A stretch of 64,000 nucleotides of DNA from Flavobacterium pokkalii (lineage in GTDB: Bacteria; Bacteroidota; Bacteroidia; Flavobacteriales; Flavobacteriaceae): assembly GCF_014596575.1 (NCBI RefSeq), contig NZ_NASZ01000014.1:1-64000 (forward strand), given 5' to 3'. The notes under the pieces are model-generated. The model had not been told where the DNA came from. It worked only from the letters and a program-made list of their open reading frames with translations, and did not search any database. This document shows positions 1 to 8,709 of this stretch, piece by piece. The translations under genes and the position numbers were made by a program. Positions within the stretch are counted from its first letter, which is position 1. Every line of letters starts with the position of its first letter.

Positions 1-9
1 GCGTACGGG

Positions 10-168
10 TCACGTACTCGGCGGTTCGTAAAATGATGGATTAAGTTCGATATAAACATCCGTTAAGGATTGATAACCACGTTGTTTTAGGCGTTTCAAG
101 GTAATCGTGGTACTCAAAATGGGACTTTGTGCCTTAGCCAGTAATTTACAAGTCTGATGAATTCCCAT
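10..168 (-). CDS. Small hypothetical protein, 52 aa
   Basis: This short open frame starts with ATG directly after an in-frame TAA and ends with TGA, so it is complete despite lying at the window edge. The product is basic and rich in Thr, Lys and Leu, and no family was recognised. It has no signal peptide or membrane segment. It is divergent from the isomerase-like gene at 240, with a 71 bp AT-rich spacer. It could be a real small gene or a chance frame. Low confidence rests only on the clean start and stop and the position. Confidence 0.35.
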   Translation of the reverse strand: MGIHQTCKLLAKAQSPILSTTITLKRLKQRGYQSLTDVYIELNPSFYEPPST

Positions 169-239
169 TTATTATTCCTATTTTCGTTCCCGAAATAATT
201 GTTTTCACAAGAACACAATTAAGTATAAAAAATAACAAC

Positions 240-1160
240 ATGAATAATACTCACTCCAAATTTACGAGAGATGTTGACAACGAAAATATATGGTTGTCTC
301 AAAAAAGCGAACAGGAATTTAATGTTACAGATTACGGCCTAAAACCTACGGTTCTTGGCAGTGAAGCCGAAGTAGGACAAGCCATGTTACAGGAACTGTA
401 CAACACAGCACAATCTAAAGAAGGTGATATTAATATTGCGCTTTTGGGAGGCCGAGGCGCTCAGGAACTTCACCGCTTACTGGGAGAATTAGCCCAATCA
501 TCTGAACAGGATCAATTACTGGGCAGGCTAAATGTATTTACTCAGGACGCGCTGGCACCTTTGGGAATGGCGAATAGTTTTAGTTTTGTTCGGGATTTTG
601 AGCGCATTTTAGGCGAGGCTTTTTTCAAAAAAATAAAAAGCTTTACTCCAATGCAAACCGATACTCAGGATATAGAGTCGGCATTGATAGCTTATTTATC
701 AAAACTGGAAGACTTAGGTGGTTTGGACATCTTTTTTATTGGTCATGGTCCGGAAGAAAACCAAGCCTCTCACCTGGCCTATATCAAACCTTTTTCGGGG
801 GCGCAACCACAACATATTGCAGGTATCATCCCGATTTCGAGCAGTATTTTGGAACACCACATCAGCAAGTTTAAAGCCGGCGGAAGTTTGGCAAACGAAA
901 GCGATGAAAAAGAATGCCGCTCTGCCGAATATATTCTCACTTTAGGACCGGCGGCTATTTTACAAGCCAAAAAAATTGTGCAATCAGTAGTCGATGCCGA
1001 TTCAGCTCCAGCTAAAGTTAAAACTTATGCTAAGGTATTGAACACTACTTTAAGCTCCAATAAAGAGGAAGCCCTGCAACAATTAAATGCCAATCCGGGC
1101 TTATGGATTCGATTGCATCCTAATACCAAATCGTTTGTCTTGCCTAATTTAGGTTTGTAA
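240..1160 (+). CDS. Glucosamine-6-phosphate isomerase / 6-phosphogluconolactonase-like protein
   Basis: The 306-residue protein resembles the NagB/6-phosphogluconolactonase superfamily of sugar-phosphate enzymes. A Gly-rich phosphate-binding-like loop follows a beta strand near residues 64-75 (INIALLGGRGAQEL). The segment LDIFFIGHGPEENQASHL near residue 160 sits where the family has its GIGxDGHxAS motif, and ILTLGPAAILQAKKI near residue 235 matches the family's late strand-helix. The central motif departs from the textbook version, so substrate and even activity are uncertain. It stands alone between a divergent small ORF and a strong terminator at 1212. Family assignment is moderately sure; the specific reaction is not. 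Confidence 0.6.
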   Translation: MNNTHSKFTRDVDNENIWLSQKSEQEFNVTDYGLKPTVLGSEAEVGQAMLQELYNTAQSKEGDINIALLGGRGAQELHRLLGELAQSSEQDQLLGRLNVFTQDALAPLGMANSFSFVRDFERILGEAFFKKIKSFTPMQTDTQDIESALIAYLSKLEDLGGLDIFFIGHGPEENQASHLAYIKPFSGAQPQHIAGIIPISSSILEHHISKFKAGGSLANESDEKECRSAEYILTLGPAAILQAKKIVQSVVDADSAPAKVKTYAKVLNTTLSSNKEEALQQLNANPGLWIRLHPNTKSFVLPNLGL

Positions 1161-1211
1161 TCCATTTTTAGCACGGACTTACTTTCCTTTTAATAAAATT
1201 TCATAAAACTG

Positions 1212-1247
1212 ACCCCGCTTAAAAATACTTAAGCGGGGTTTATTATT
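1212..1247 (+). terminator. Rho-independent terminator
   Basis: An 11 bp perfect stem (ACCCCGCTTAA with TTAAGCGGGGT) around a six-base loop is followed by a T-rich stretch. It lies 52 bp after the stop of the isomerase-like gene and should end its transcript. Confidence 0.85.
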
Positions 1248-1382
1248 TAGCAAAAATTCGCCGCATTAAGCACTTGGCTCTCAAGAAAAACAGCTTTTAT
1301 ACAGCCTGAATAGTTGAAATTTATTGCAAAACCACAATCATTTCGTTATCTTTAAAATATCTACTCCAAAAATGCAAATCAC

Positions 1383-3125
1383 ATGAGTGAAACCGTACAC
1401 AAAAAACTAAATGAACTACAAGCTACCGCCATCTGCGGAAACGATATTAGTTCTTCCTGCCTTTATGTATCTGCCTTAACAATTATGTATGCCGGACAAT
1501 ATGCCTGGGTTTCTTTGCTAATTGTTGCCGTAGTACTTTTTTTATTTCGAAAAATTTATGGCGAAGTGGTAGGTGCAATTCCCCTTAACGGAGGCGCTTA
1601 TAACGTACTCCTGAACACTTCTTCTAAAAAAATGGCTTCACTGGCGGCTACGCTCACAGTGCTGTCTTACATGGCCACCGCGGTGATTTCAGCCACCGAA
1701 GGCATGCATTACCTTCATAGTGTTTTCCCTATTGTTAATGTACACATTGCTACTATTGTTGTATTGCTTGCCTTTACTTATCTGGCTATTTTAGGAATTG
1801 GCGAATCGGCTTTTGTGGCTGTTATTATTTTCATTACTCATTTAGCTACTTTAAGTTTGCTGGTTTTAGCCTCTGTTTGGTTTTTAACCCAAAACGGATT
1901 AGATACTTTTCATTTCAACTGGAAACTTCCTATTAGTTCCGACGGGATTCCGCATGCGCTTTTCTTAGGTTTTGCAGCAGCCATGTTAGGGATTTCGGGT
2001 TTTGAGAGTTCGGCTAATTTTGTCGAAGAACAACAACAGGGTGTTTTCCCAAAAACACTGCGCAACATGTGGGGTATTGTTAGTTTTTTCAATCCAATTT
2101 TGGCTTTGCTTATTATTTGTATTATCCCGCTTACCGAAGTTGGCGCTCACAAAGAGTCGCTTCTGGCTTATTTAGGACATACTACTGGCGGTTCCTGGTT
2201 GGCTCATCTGATTTCAATTGATGCCGTTTTGGTGCTTTGCGGAGCGGTTTTAACTTCTTTTGTCGGAGTTTCCGGATTGTTAAACCGAATGACTTTAGAT
2301 CGAATTTTGCCTAACTACTTTTTAAAACAAAATAAAAGAGGTTCCCATTACCGCATTATTATCAGCTTTCTTTTGCTTTGTGTTTCGGTCTTAGTGGTAA
2401 CCGAAGGCAACATTGTAGTACTGGCGGGAGTTTACACCTTTTCATTTCTGGCGGTAATGGGACTGTTTGGCATTGGAAACTTATTATTAAAATTCAAACG
2501 CCGAAAATTACCCCGACCTGAGAAAGCCAGAGGCTTTGCTGTGGTTGTTGCGGTAAGTTTAGTAATTACAGCTTTTATAGGTAATATCGAGCTCAATGTG
2601 GATTCCTTTTACACTTTTTTAAAATATTTAGTGCCGGCGCTGCTCTTTATCGGAATTATGCTTAACCGTTCTTTTCTAATTTTGGTTTTAATTGAAGCTT
2701 TGGAATATTTCTACAAACCTTTGCGTAAAATGGTCATTTTCAGCAATCGATATTTAATCAAACTCAACAACAAAATTCACTCTCAGGAATTTGTTTTTTT
2801 TACCAAAGGAGACGATGTGGCTATTTTGAACAAAGTCATGCAATATGTTCAAAACAACGAAACCACTAAGAAATTAAAAATTGTAAATATTAAATTAGAA
2901 AATGCAGATAACGAACCGCTAAAAATTGATTTAAAAGTTCTCGATCGCGCTTATCCCGAAATTGATATAGAATTTATTGAACTCGAAGGTGTTTTTGGGC
3001 CTGAAATTATTGACGAATTATCCAAAAAATGGAACATCCCTAAAAACTTTATGTTCATTGGTTCTCCCGGCGATAAATTTTCTTACCGTGTTTCTGAATT
3101 GGGAGGAGTACGTTTAATTATGTAA
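1383..3125 (+). CDS. APC-superfamily amino-acid permease with C-terminal cytosolic domain
   Basis: The 580-residue protein has about twelve hydrophobic segments in residues 25-440, followed by a soluble tail of about 140 residues. The start, with an unwound-helix-like stretch (AICGNDISSSCLYVSAL) and GGAYNVLLN in the next segments, is typical of amino acid-polyamine-organocation permeases that import amino acids by proton or sodium symport. The C-terminal part (KIVNIKLENADN onward) is hydrophilic with alternating strands and may be regulatory. The ATG at 1383 is the first usable one; an earlier ATG at 1372 runs straight into a stop. A TATCTTTA sequence near 1347 resembles the Bacteroidota -7 box. 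Substrate cannot be read from the sequence. Confidence 0.85.
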   Translation: MSETVHKKLNELQATAICGNDISSSCLYVSALTIMYAGQYAWVSLLIVAVVLFLFRKIYGEVVGAIPLNGGAYNVLLNTSSKKMASLAATLTVLSYMATAVISATEGMHYLHSVFPIVNVHIATIVVLLAFTYLAILGIGESAFVAVIIFITHLATLSLLVLASVWFLTQNGLDTFHFNWKLPISSDGIPHALFLGFAAAMLGISGFESSANFVEEQQQGVFPKTLRNMWGIVSFFNPILALLIICIIPLTEVGAHKESLLAYLGHTTGGSWLAHLISIDAVLVLCGAVLTSFVGVSGLLNRMTLDRILPNYFLKQNKRGSHYRIIISFLLLCVSVLVVTEGNIVVLAGVYTFSFLAVMGLFGIGNLLLKFKRRKLPRPEKARGFAVVVAVSLVITAFIGNIELNVDSFYTFLKYLVPALLFIGIMLNRSFLILVLIEALEYFYKPLRKMVIFSNRYLIKLNNKIHSQEFVFFTKGDDVAILNKVMQYVQNNETTKKLKIVNIKLENADNEPLKIDLKVLDRAYPEIDIEFIELEGVFGPEIIDELSKKWNIPKNFMFIGSPGDKFSYRVSELGGVRLIM

Positions 3126-3149
3126 TGAGAAATAGCTGTTAGCGAAAAA

Positions 3150-3857
3150 TCAACATTCTGTTAGCAACGAATCATACAAATTTGAAAAAGAATCAATTTT
3201 AAAGTAAACTTTCTGAATATCACTAATGATATAATCCGTTTGCATGATCGTTTCTTTATCGTATGCTTTCACAATAATACTATCAAGAAAAATATGTTTG
3301 GTCTCTTTTTCAGAAGAAGTAATTCCTGCGCCATAAATTCGGACACCCGATGTGGTTTCTATTAATCCGAATTCTATTGTAAACCAATACAATCGCTGTA
3401 AACGAATTACTTTTTCTTTATCCGAATGGTTCTTATAGCCTATTTCGCCAAATTTTTGCATAAAATTACTGTAATCCGGATGAACCAATTGCGGAATATG
3501 CCCAAAAATATCATGAAACATATCCGGTTCTTCCAAATAATCCAACTGATCTCTTTTGCGTAACCAAGTTGAAGAAGGAAACTTCTTTTGACTGAGCATC
3601 TCAAAAAATTCATTCACAGGAATCAGTCCCGGCACAACCTCAATAGTCCATCCGGATAATTCTTTTAACAACTTATTGAGTGCGCCAAATTCAGGAATAG
3701 CATCAGCATTCAGAACCGGTTGCAATAATTTAAGTCCCTGTAGATATTCCGCACAAGCCTTGTCCTGCAAATTAGCAAGTTGTCGATCAAATAAAAGTTT
3801 CCATACCTGAAAATCTTCTTCCGTATAAGCGCTATAGACTTGTTTTAAACGATTCAT
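3150..3857 (-). CDS. phhA: Phenylalanine 4-monooxygenase-like aromatic amino-acid hydroxylase
   Basis: This 235-residue protein is a pterin-dependent aromatic amino-acid hydroxylase, which converts phenylalanine to tyrosine with tetrahydrobiopterin, oxygen and iron. The iron-binding 2-His-1-Glu set is visible as His115 and His120 in FHDIFGHIP and Glu162 in WFTIEFGLIE, followed by the conserved VRIYGAGITSS strand. Its length suits the single-domain bacterial form without the regulatory ACT domain. The start codon overlaps the stop of the flavin reductase gene (ATGA), and it is the last gene of the operon that degrades the tyrosine it would make. Specificity for Phe over Trp is inferred from this context. 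Confidence 0.88.
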   Translation of the reverse strand: MNRLKQVYSAYTEEDFQVWKLLFDRQLANLQDKACAEYLQGLKLLQPVLNADAIPEFGALNKLLKELSGWTIEVVPGLIPVNEFFEMLSQKKFPSSTWLRKRDQLDYLEEPDMFHDIFGHIPQLVHPDYSNFMQKFGEIGYKNHSDKEKVIRLQRLYWFTIEFGLIETTSGVRIYGAGITSSEKETKHIFLDSIIVKAYDKETIMQTDYIISDIQKVYFKIDSFSNLYDSLLTEC

Positions 3858-4762
3858 GACTTTCTATTTTTAGTAATTTTTTCTGCTGCCAACAGTAGTT
3901 TCCAAGCCAGTTCTACAAAACCTTCTTCGATATAATATTTTAACTTTTCGTGCAGCAATTGAATCGAAATTTGCCCGTTTTCGGCTAAAAATTGATCTAA
4001 ATCCCCTATCCAATCCGCAAATTCTTCATCCGTTAATTCTGGAACTGCTTCCACCGAAGCCATTCGAGCCAAATGATTTCCGTTAAGTATTTCACTTTTA
4101 AGCAAGGATTCCGGTAGTTTCTCAAAACCAACCGCTAACTTCGTTCCGGGTTTGGAAACCTTAAACAAACTTTGCCCATTGACTCTACAATACCAATCTC
4201 CTCCCAATCTGGCAACTACATCTAGTTTTTTAGGCGAAATTGTATTATTGGAATCAAATATTGCGTCATCAACATGCACCAAAACAACTTCGCAAATTAC
4301 CAAATGTCCTGCTCCTCCCTGCTCTCCAAGCGGAATTAGCTCTTTCACCTTACACTCAAATGAAACAGGCGATTCTTTTACCCTTGGTGGTGTAACAAGC
4401 TTTGATTGCACCGCCGTCAATCCCGATTTAACAAATTCATCTATTCCTTTATCAAATTCGACACTGGACAAAGAAGTTTGTTCCACCATCGCATAATTTA
4501 CAATATTAATCACTACTTCTTTGGTTTCTAAAATATTTTCCAAAGTATGTTTGGTGGTATTATTTCGAACTCTCCTCGCCGGAGAAAACACCAATATTGG
4601 CGGATTGGCACTAAAACAATTAAAAAAACTAAACGGACTCAAATTGACAATCCCATTAGCATCCACAGTACTCGCCAAGGCAATTGGTCTTGGTATAACT
4701 GTTCCCAACAAAATTTGATGAAAGTCGTGGGTAGCTAGCTCTTTGGGATTAAAAACTCTCAT
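3854..4762 (-). CDS. Flavin reductase-like FMN-binding protein with C-terminal extension
   Basis: Residues 1-200 match the flavin reductase-like split-barrel family: GTVIPRPIALASTVDANGIVNLSPFSFFN near the N-terminus is the typical FMN-binding start. About 100 further residues, acidic and helical, extend beyond the usual length. I chose the ATG at 4762 (302 aa) rather than a longer frame because it overlaps the fahA stop as ATGA, the same coupling used at its own 3' end with the hydroxylase gene. Sitting between fahA and phhA suggests a role in aromatic amino-acid turnover, but the substrate or partner cannot be deduced. Confidence 0.8.
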   Translation of the reverse strand: MRVFNPKELATHDFHQILLGTVIPRPIALASTVDANGIVNLSPFSFFNCFSANPPILVFSPARRVRNNTTKHTLENILETKEVVINIVNYAMVEQTSLSSVEFDKGIDEFVKSGLTAVQSKLVTPPRVKESPVSFECKVKELIPLGEQGGAGHLVICEVVLVHVDDAIFDSNNTISPKKLDVVARLGGDWYCRVNGQSLFKVSKPGTKLAVGFEKLPESLLKSEILNGNHLARMASVEAVPELTDEEFADWIGDLDQFLAENGQISIQLLHEKLKYYIEEGFVELAWKLLLAAEKITKNRKS

Positions 4763-6024
4763 ATCTCTATATTTTTTGCTGGCAAAACTTCTGTTTGAAC
4801 ACAACCAAAACCTACTCTTTGTGTTCCTTCTCCGGCATGTCCTCTCATAATTACTTTATCGCCATCCTGAATAAATACTCTTGTACTTCCGTCTGCTAAT
4901 TGAAGCGGTTTGCTTCCTTTCCAGGCCAACTCCAGCATTGAACCAAAACTTTCAGGAGTTGTCCCACTTATTGTTCCAGACGCATACATATCGCCTATTT
5001 CTATATTACAGCCATTAATCGTATGATGCGCCAATTGCTGCGGCATAGTCCAATACAAATGCTTAAAATTGGATTGACAAACAACCGTTTCTTTTGCCTC
5101 TTTTGTTGCAATAGCTACTTCCAATTGGATGTCAAAAGTTGTTCTTTGCTTTTCTTTCAGATAAGGCAAAACTTCAACCGATTGCTCTGGTGCTTTAGTT
5201 CTGTATGGTTCCAAAGCTTCCAAAGTTACTATCCAAGGAGAAACAGACGAGGCAAAATTTTTCCCCAAAAAAGGCCCCAGAGGTACATATTCCCAAACTT
5301 GGATATCACGTGCCGACCAATCGTTGAACAACATCATTCCAAAAATATATTCTTCAGCTTTATTGACCGAAACCATATCTCCCAACTGCGTTTCTTTTCC
5401 AATTACAAATGCCATTTCCAATTCAAAATCCAAACGTTTTGAAGGTCCAAAATCGGGCTTATCTTTGGCTGGATCTTTGATTTGTCCATTTGGTCTGTGA
5501 ATAAGAGTTTCGCTCACCACAATCGAAGAAGCTCTTCCATGATAACCAACCGGCATGTGAAGCCAATTGGGCAACAAAGCATTTTCGGGATCACGAAACA
5601 TTACTCCCACATTGGTAGCATGTTCTTTACTTGAATAAAAATCAGTGTAGTTTCTAACTTTTACAGGCAAAAGCATCTTTACTTCTTGTTGTTTATGTAA
5701 CACATTTACAAGAGATTTGCTATCTTTTTCTAAAGTACTTCCTTTAGTAAATAATTCCTGAATATATTTTCGAACCGCATTGGTTTTTTCTTTTCCTAAA
5801 GCAATAAAAGGATTCAAATACCGAGAACTGAAAATGTTTTTGGGCAATTCCAAAAGACCAAAATATCCCGCTTTATGCAACATATCCAAATCCACAATAT
5901 ATTCTCCAATAGCTGTCGCCACGGCAAAATGTCCTTTTCCTTTAGAATAAACTCCAAATGGAATATTGGCTAATGTAAAATCTGAATTTTCAGGGATTTC
6001 AATCCAACTTTTCGGTTGATTCAT
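4759..6024 (-). CDS. fahA: Fumarylacetoacetase
   Basis: The 421-residue enzyme hydrolyses fumarylacetoacetate to fumarate and acetoacetate, the last step of tyrosine catabolism. The family's N-terminal SH3-like part (FTLANIPFGVYS) precedes the catalytic barrel with LHMPVGYHGRASSIVVS (catalytic His), LDFELEMAFVIGKE (metal-binding acids), FNDWSARDIQVWEY and the late GTISGTTPESFGSMLEL and VIMRGHAGEGTQRVGFG blocks. Length is normal for the family. It follows hppD by 9 bp and overlaps the next gene by ATGA, so it is translationally tied into the operon. Confidence 0.95.
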   Translation of the reverse strand: MNQPKSWIEIPENSDFTLANIPFGVYSKGKGHFAVATAIGEYIVDLDMLHKAGYFGLLELPKNIFSSRYLNPFIALGKEKTNAVRKYIQELFTKGSTLEKDSKSLVNVLHKQQEVKMLLPVKVRNYTDFYSSKEHATNVGVMFRDPENALLPNWLHMPVGYHGRASSIVVSETLIHRPNGQIKDPAKDKPDFGPSKRLDFELEMAFVIGKETQLGDMVSVNKAEEYIFGMMLFNDWSARDIQVWEYVPLGPFLGKNFASSVSPWIVTLEALEPYRTKAPEQSVEVLPYLKEKQRTTFDIQLEVAIATKEAKETVVCQSNFKHLYWTMPQQLAHHTINGCNIEIGDMYASGTISGTTPESFGSMLELAWKGSKPLQLADGSTRVFIQDGDKVIMRGHAGEGTQRVGFGCVQTEVLPAKNIEI

Positions 6025-6033
6025 TTTTCTTCT

Positions 6034-7152
6034 CTATAAAGTTCCTCTTAATTCTTGTTCTCTTTCGATTGCTTCAAACAAAGCTTTGAAGTTTCCTTTT
6101 CCAAAAGACTGCGCTCCTTTTCTTTGAATAATTTCGAAGAAAAGTGTTGGCCGCGTTACCAATGGCTTTGTGAAAATTTGTAACAAATAACCTTCTTCGT
6201 CTCTGTCAATCAAAATATTCAGTTCTTTCAAACGTTTCATATCTTCGTCAATTTCACCCACTCTTTCGGTTACCGTATCATAATAAACAGCTGGTACATT
6301 CAAGAATTGTACGCCACGACGTCTTAATTCTGAAACCGTGTGAATAATATCATCGGTCGCTACGGCAATATGCTGCACACCTGCATCATTGTAAAATTCA
6401 ATGTATTCCTCAATTTGCGATTTGCGTTTTCCATGAGCCGGTTCGTTAATTGGAAATTTGATTCTACCATTTCCATTGCTCATCACCTTACTCATCAAAG
6501 CCGAATATTCGGTAGAAATATCCTTGTCATCAAAGGAAACCAATTGGGTAAAACCCATTACTTTTTCGTAAAATTGGCACCATTTGTTCATTTCGCCCAA
6601 TTTTACATTTCCAACAATATGATCTACATATTTCAATCCGATAGGTTCAGTCTTAAAACCATCGGAAATTGCTTTAAAACCAGGAAGAAAAACTCCTTTG
6701 TAAGCCGAACGTTCTACAAAAATATGCACCGTTTCTCCATAAGTATGAATTCCTGAAAAAACCACCGAACCATTTTCATCCGAAACCGTTTTGGGTTCTA
6801 AATAAGATTCTGCCCCACGTGAAGTTGTTTCTTCCCAGGCTTTGGTCGCATTATCTACCCAAAGGGCTACGACCTTTACCCCATCGCCATGAGCGTTTAC
6901 AAAAGTATTGACTGGTCCATCTTTCACCAAAGAAGAAGTCAATACCAATCTAATTTTATCTTGTTCCAAAACATAAGACACAGTCGTTTTATTTCCAGTT
7001 TCCAATCCAGAATAAGCTTTTAACTGAAAACCAAAAGCCGAACGATAAAAATAAGCCGCTTGCTGGGCATTACCCACATACATTTCAATATAATCGGTTC
7101 CATTAATTGGTAAAAAATCCTGTGCTTCTTTAAATATTTTTTCTATTTCCAT
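6034..7152 (-). CDS. hppD: 4-hydroxyphenylpyruvate dioxygenase
   Basis: The 372-residue protein has two vicinal-oxygen-chelate domains. The N-terminal one begins GTDYIEMYVGNAQQAAYFYRSAFGF and the C-terminal one begins VDHIVGNVKLGEMNKWCQFYEKVMGF, with the iron ligands expected at His in VDHIVG, His in GVQHIAVAT and a Glu near LFFEIIQRKG. It turns 4-hydroxyphenylpyruvate into homogentisate. It lies 16 bp after hmgA and 9 bp before fahA, so all three steps from 4-hydroxyphenylpyruvate to fumarate plus acetoacetate sit together, apart from a maleylacetoacetate isomerase, which is not seen here. Confidence 0.95.
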   Translation of the reverse strand: MEIEKIFKEAQDFLPINGTDYIEMYVGNAQQAAYFYRSAFGFQLKAYSGLETGNKTTVSYVLEQDKIRLVLTSSLVKDGPVNTFVNAHGDGVKVVALWVDNATKAWEETTSRGAESYLEPKTVSDENGSVVFSGIHTYGETVHIFVERSAYKGVFLPGFKAISDGFKTEPIGLKYVDHIVGNVKLGEMNKWCQFYEKVMGFTQLVSFDDKDISTEYSALMSKVMSNGNGRIKFPINEPAHGKRKSQIEEYIEFYNDAGVQHIAVATDDIIHTVSELRRRGVQFLNVPAVYYDTVTERVGEIDEDMKRLKELNILIDRDEEGYLLQIFTKPLVTRPTLFFEIIQRKGAQSFGKGNFKALFEAIEREQELRGTL

Positions 7153-7168
7153 TATTTTCTAATTAAAA

Positions 7169-8326
7169 TTATTCCAACCAGGATTTGTAATAATCCGGTA
7201 ATTCCAGCGAATAAGCATATTCAGTAACCATCAAAGGTTTGAAAGTATCCACCATTACAGCCAGTTCGGCGGTTTCTTTTTGACCAATACTACGCTCCAT
7301 AGCTCCCGGATGTGGTCCGTGAGGAATTCCGGATGGATGCAAACTCATATAGCCTTTTTCGATATGATTTCGACTCATAAAATCACCATCTACATAATAC
7401 AAAACTTCGTCAGAATCAATATTACTGTGATTATAAGGTGCCGGAATAGCCTGCGGATGATAATCATACAATCTTGGACAGAAAGAACAAACCACAAAGG
7501 CGTCTGTTTCAAAAGTTTGATGCACCGGTGGCGGTTGATGTACCCGACCTGTAATTGACTCAAAATCATGAATTGAAAAGGCATAAGGATAATTGTAACC
7601 ATCCCAACCCACAACATCAAAGGGATGCGAAGCATAAATGTATTCATGCAACATTCCTTGTTTTTTCACCATAATTGTAAAATCACCCAACTCGTCATGA
7701 GTTTCCAAATCTTTGGGTTTGCGAATATCTCTTTCGCAATAAGGCGCATGTTCCAATAATTGACCAAAACAATTTCTATAACGTTTTGGCGTATAAATTG
7801 GTCGATGTGAAGTCACTATAAACAAACGATTATCGGCGGTTTCAAAGTGAATTTGATAAATGACACCTCTTGGAATTAAAAGATAATCCCCCGGAGAAAA
7901 TTCCAGATTCCCAAATAGCGTTTTCAAAACACCATTTCCATTATGAACAAATAAAAGTTCGTCTTCATCGGCATTTTTATAAAAATAATCATCCATTGAA
8001 GATTGCGGAGCTGCTAACTCAATTTGACAATCCTGATTAACCAAAATAGCTTTTCGGCTATTTAAATAATCTTTTTCGGAAGCTACATTAAAACCAATAA
8101 AACATCTGGAAAGTGTATTGGTTTTTTCGGCAATTTTTGGAGTAATCGATTTTGAACCAAGCATTGCTTTCACCATAGTTGGTCGGTGAACATGATACAA
8201 CAGCGAGGACATTCCTTCAAAACCTATAGTTCCAAACAACTGTTCGTAATAATAGCCTCCCTTTTCTTTTTCAAAGACAGTGTGTCTTTTATGAGGGATG
8301 TTTCCTAAGGTGTGATATATTGGCAT
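7169..8326 (-). CDS. hmgA: Homogentisate 1,2-dioxygenase
   Basis: The 385-residue cupin-type dioxygenase opens the ring of homogentisate to give maleylacetoacetate. The iron-site region appears in SLHPSGIPHGPHPGAMERS, with the cupin-like strands GVLKTLFGNLEFSPGDYLLIPRGVIYQIHF before it and DEVLYYVDGDFMSR after. The product is somewhat shorter than the human enzyme, as is common in Bacteroidota. It is the first recognised gene of the five-gene Phe/Tyr degradation operon. The ATG at 8326 is preceded by the short frame ending at 8289, which overlaps it by 38 bp. Confidence 0.93.
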   Translation of the reverse strand: MPIYHTLGNIPHKRHTVFEKEKGGYYYEQLFGTIGFEGMSSLLYHVHRPTMVKAMLGSKSITPKIAEKTNTLSRCFIGFNVASEKDYLNSRKAILVNQDCQIELAAPQSSMDDYFYKNADEDELLFVHNGNGVLKTLFGNLEFSPGDYLLIPRGVIYQIHFETADNRLFIVTSHRPIYTPKRYRNCFGQLLEHAPYCERDIRKPKDLETHDELGDFTIMVKKQGMLHEYIYASHPFDVVGWDGYNYPYAFSIHDFESITGRVHQPPPVHQTFETDAFVVCSFCPRLYDYHPQAIPAPYNHSNIDSDEVLYYVDGDFMSRNHIEKGYMSLHPSGIPHGPHPGAMERSIGQKETAELAVMVDTFKPLMVTEYAYSLELPDYYKSWLE

Positions 8327-8528
8327 AGCATTTAAGATTTAAATCACTATTTGTTTTTTGATTGAGAAGAAAAAACCAATTCATCAGTTCGCTGATAGAA
8401 AGTTCAAGTGCTTTTTGGGTAATATTATAGCTTTCAGACTGTTGTTTTCTGATTCGATTTAAGGCATTAAAAATAGTTTGAGAAGCATCTTTAAAAATGA
8501 ACACACCGGTAATTTCATTCAAAAACAA
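8289..8528 (-). CDS. Unrecognised 79-aa leader ORF upstream of hmgA
   Basis: This frame has no ATG; the first plausible start is TTG at 8528, just downstream of an in-frame stop. It overlaps the first 38 bases of hmgA. The product is helical and amphipathic (KALELSISELMNWFFLLNQ) and faintly recalls the linker helices of AraC regulators, but no motif is decisive. A likely promoter box ends at 8547, so the stretch would be transcribed as the 5' leader of the operon whether or not it is translated. It may be a leader peptide, a remnant of a lost gene or chance. Confidence 0.25.
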   Translation of the reverse strand: MFLNEITGVFIFKDASQTIFNALNRIRKQQSESYNITQKALELSISELMNWFFLLNQKTNSDLNLKCYANISHLRKHPS

Positions 8529-8546
8529 TCTTAATTGCTATTTCCT

Positions 8547-8571
8547 CAAATTTACCAAAAAAAAAAAAAAA
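8547..8571 (-). promoter_or_regulatory. Probable promoter of the Phe/Tyr operon with a 15-base homopolymer
   Basis: On the minus strand TAAATTTG (8547-8554) fits the Bacteroidota -7 consensus TAnnTTTG. Two bases upstream starts an uninterrupted run of 15 T (A on plus, 8557-8571), filling most of the spacer in which the -33 element would be placed. Transcription would start near 8540 and give a leader of about 210 bases before hmgA. Confidence 0.5.
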
Positions 8572-8709
8572 CGATTTTAAATACCGTAAGCCTCTACAAA
8601 TTAAGCATTTTAAAGAAAATTTGCAAACAAAAAAGCAACTATAAAAAAGCTATTTTAAAACATTGAAACATTCATATCACTTTATCTTTTTCTATAAATA
8701 TCACTTAAC

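Noticed and set aside
3854..4804. Longer start of the flavin reductase at 4804
   Set aside because: The added 14 residues are unlike the family, and the ATG at 4762 gives the ATGA overlap typical of this operon.
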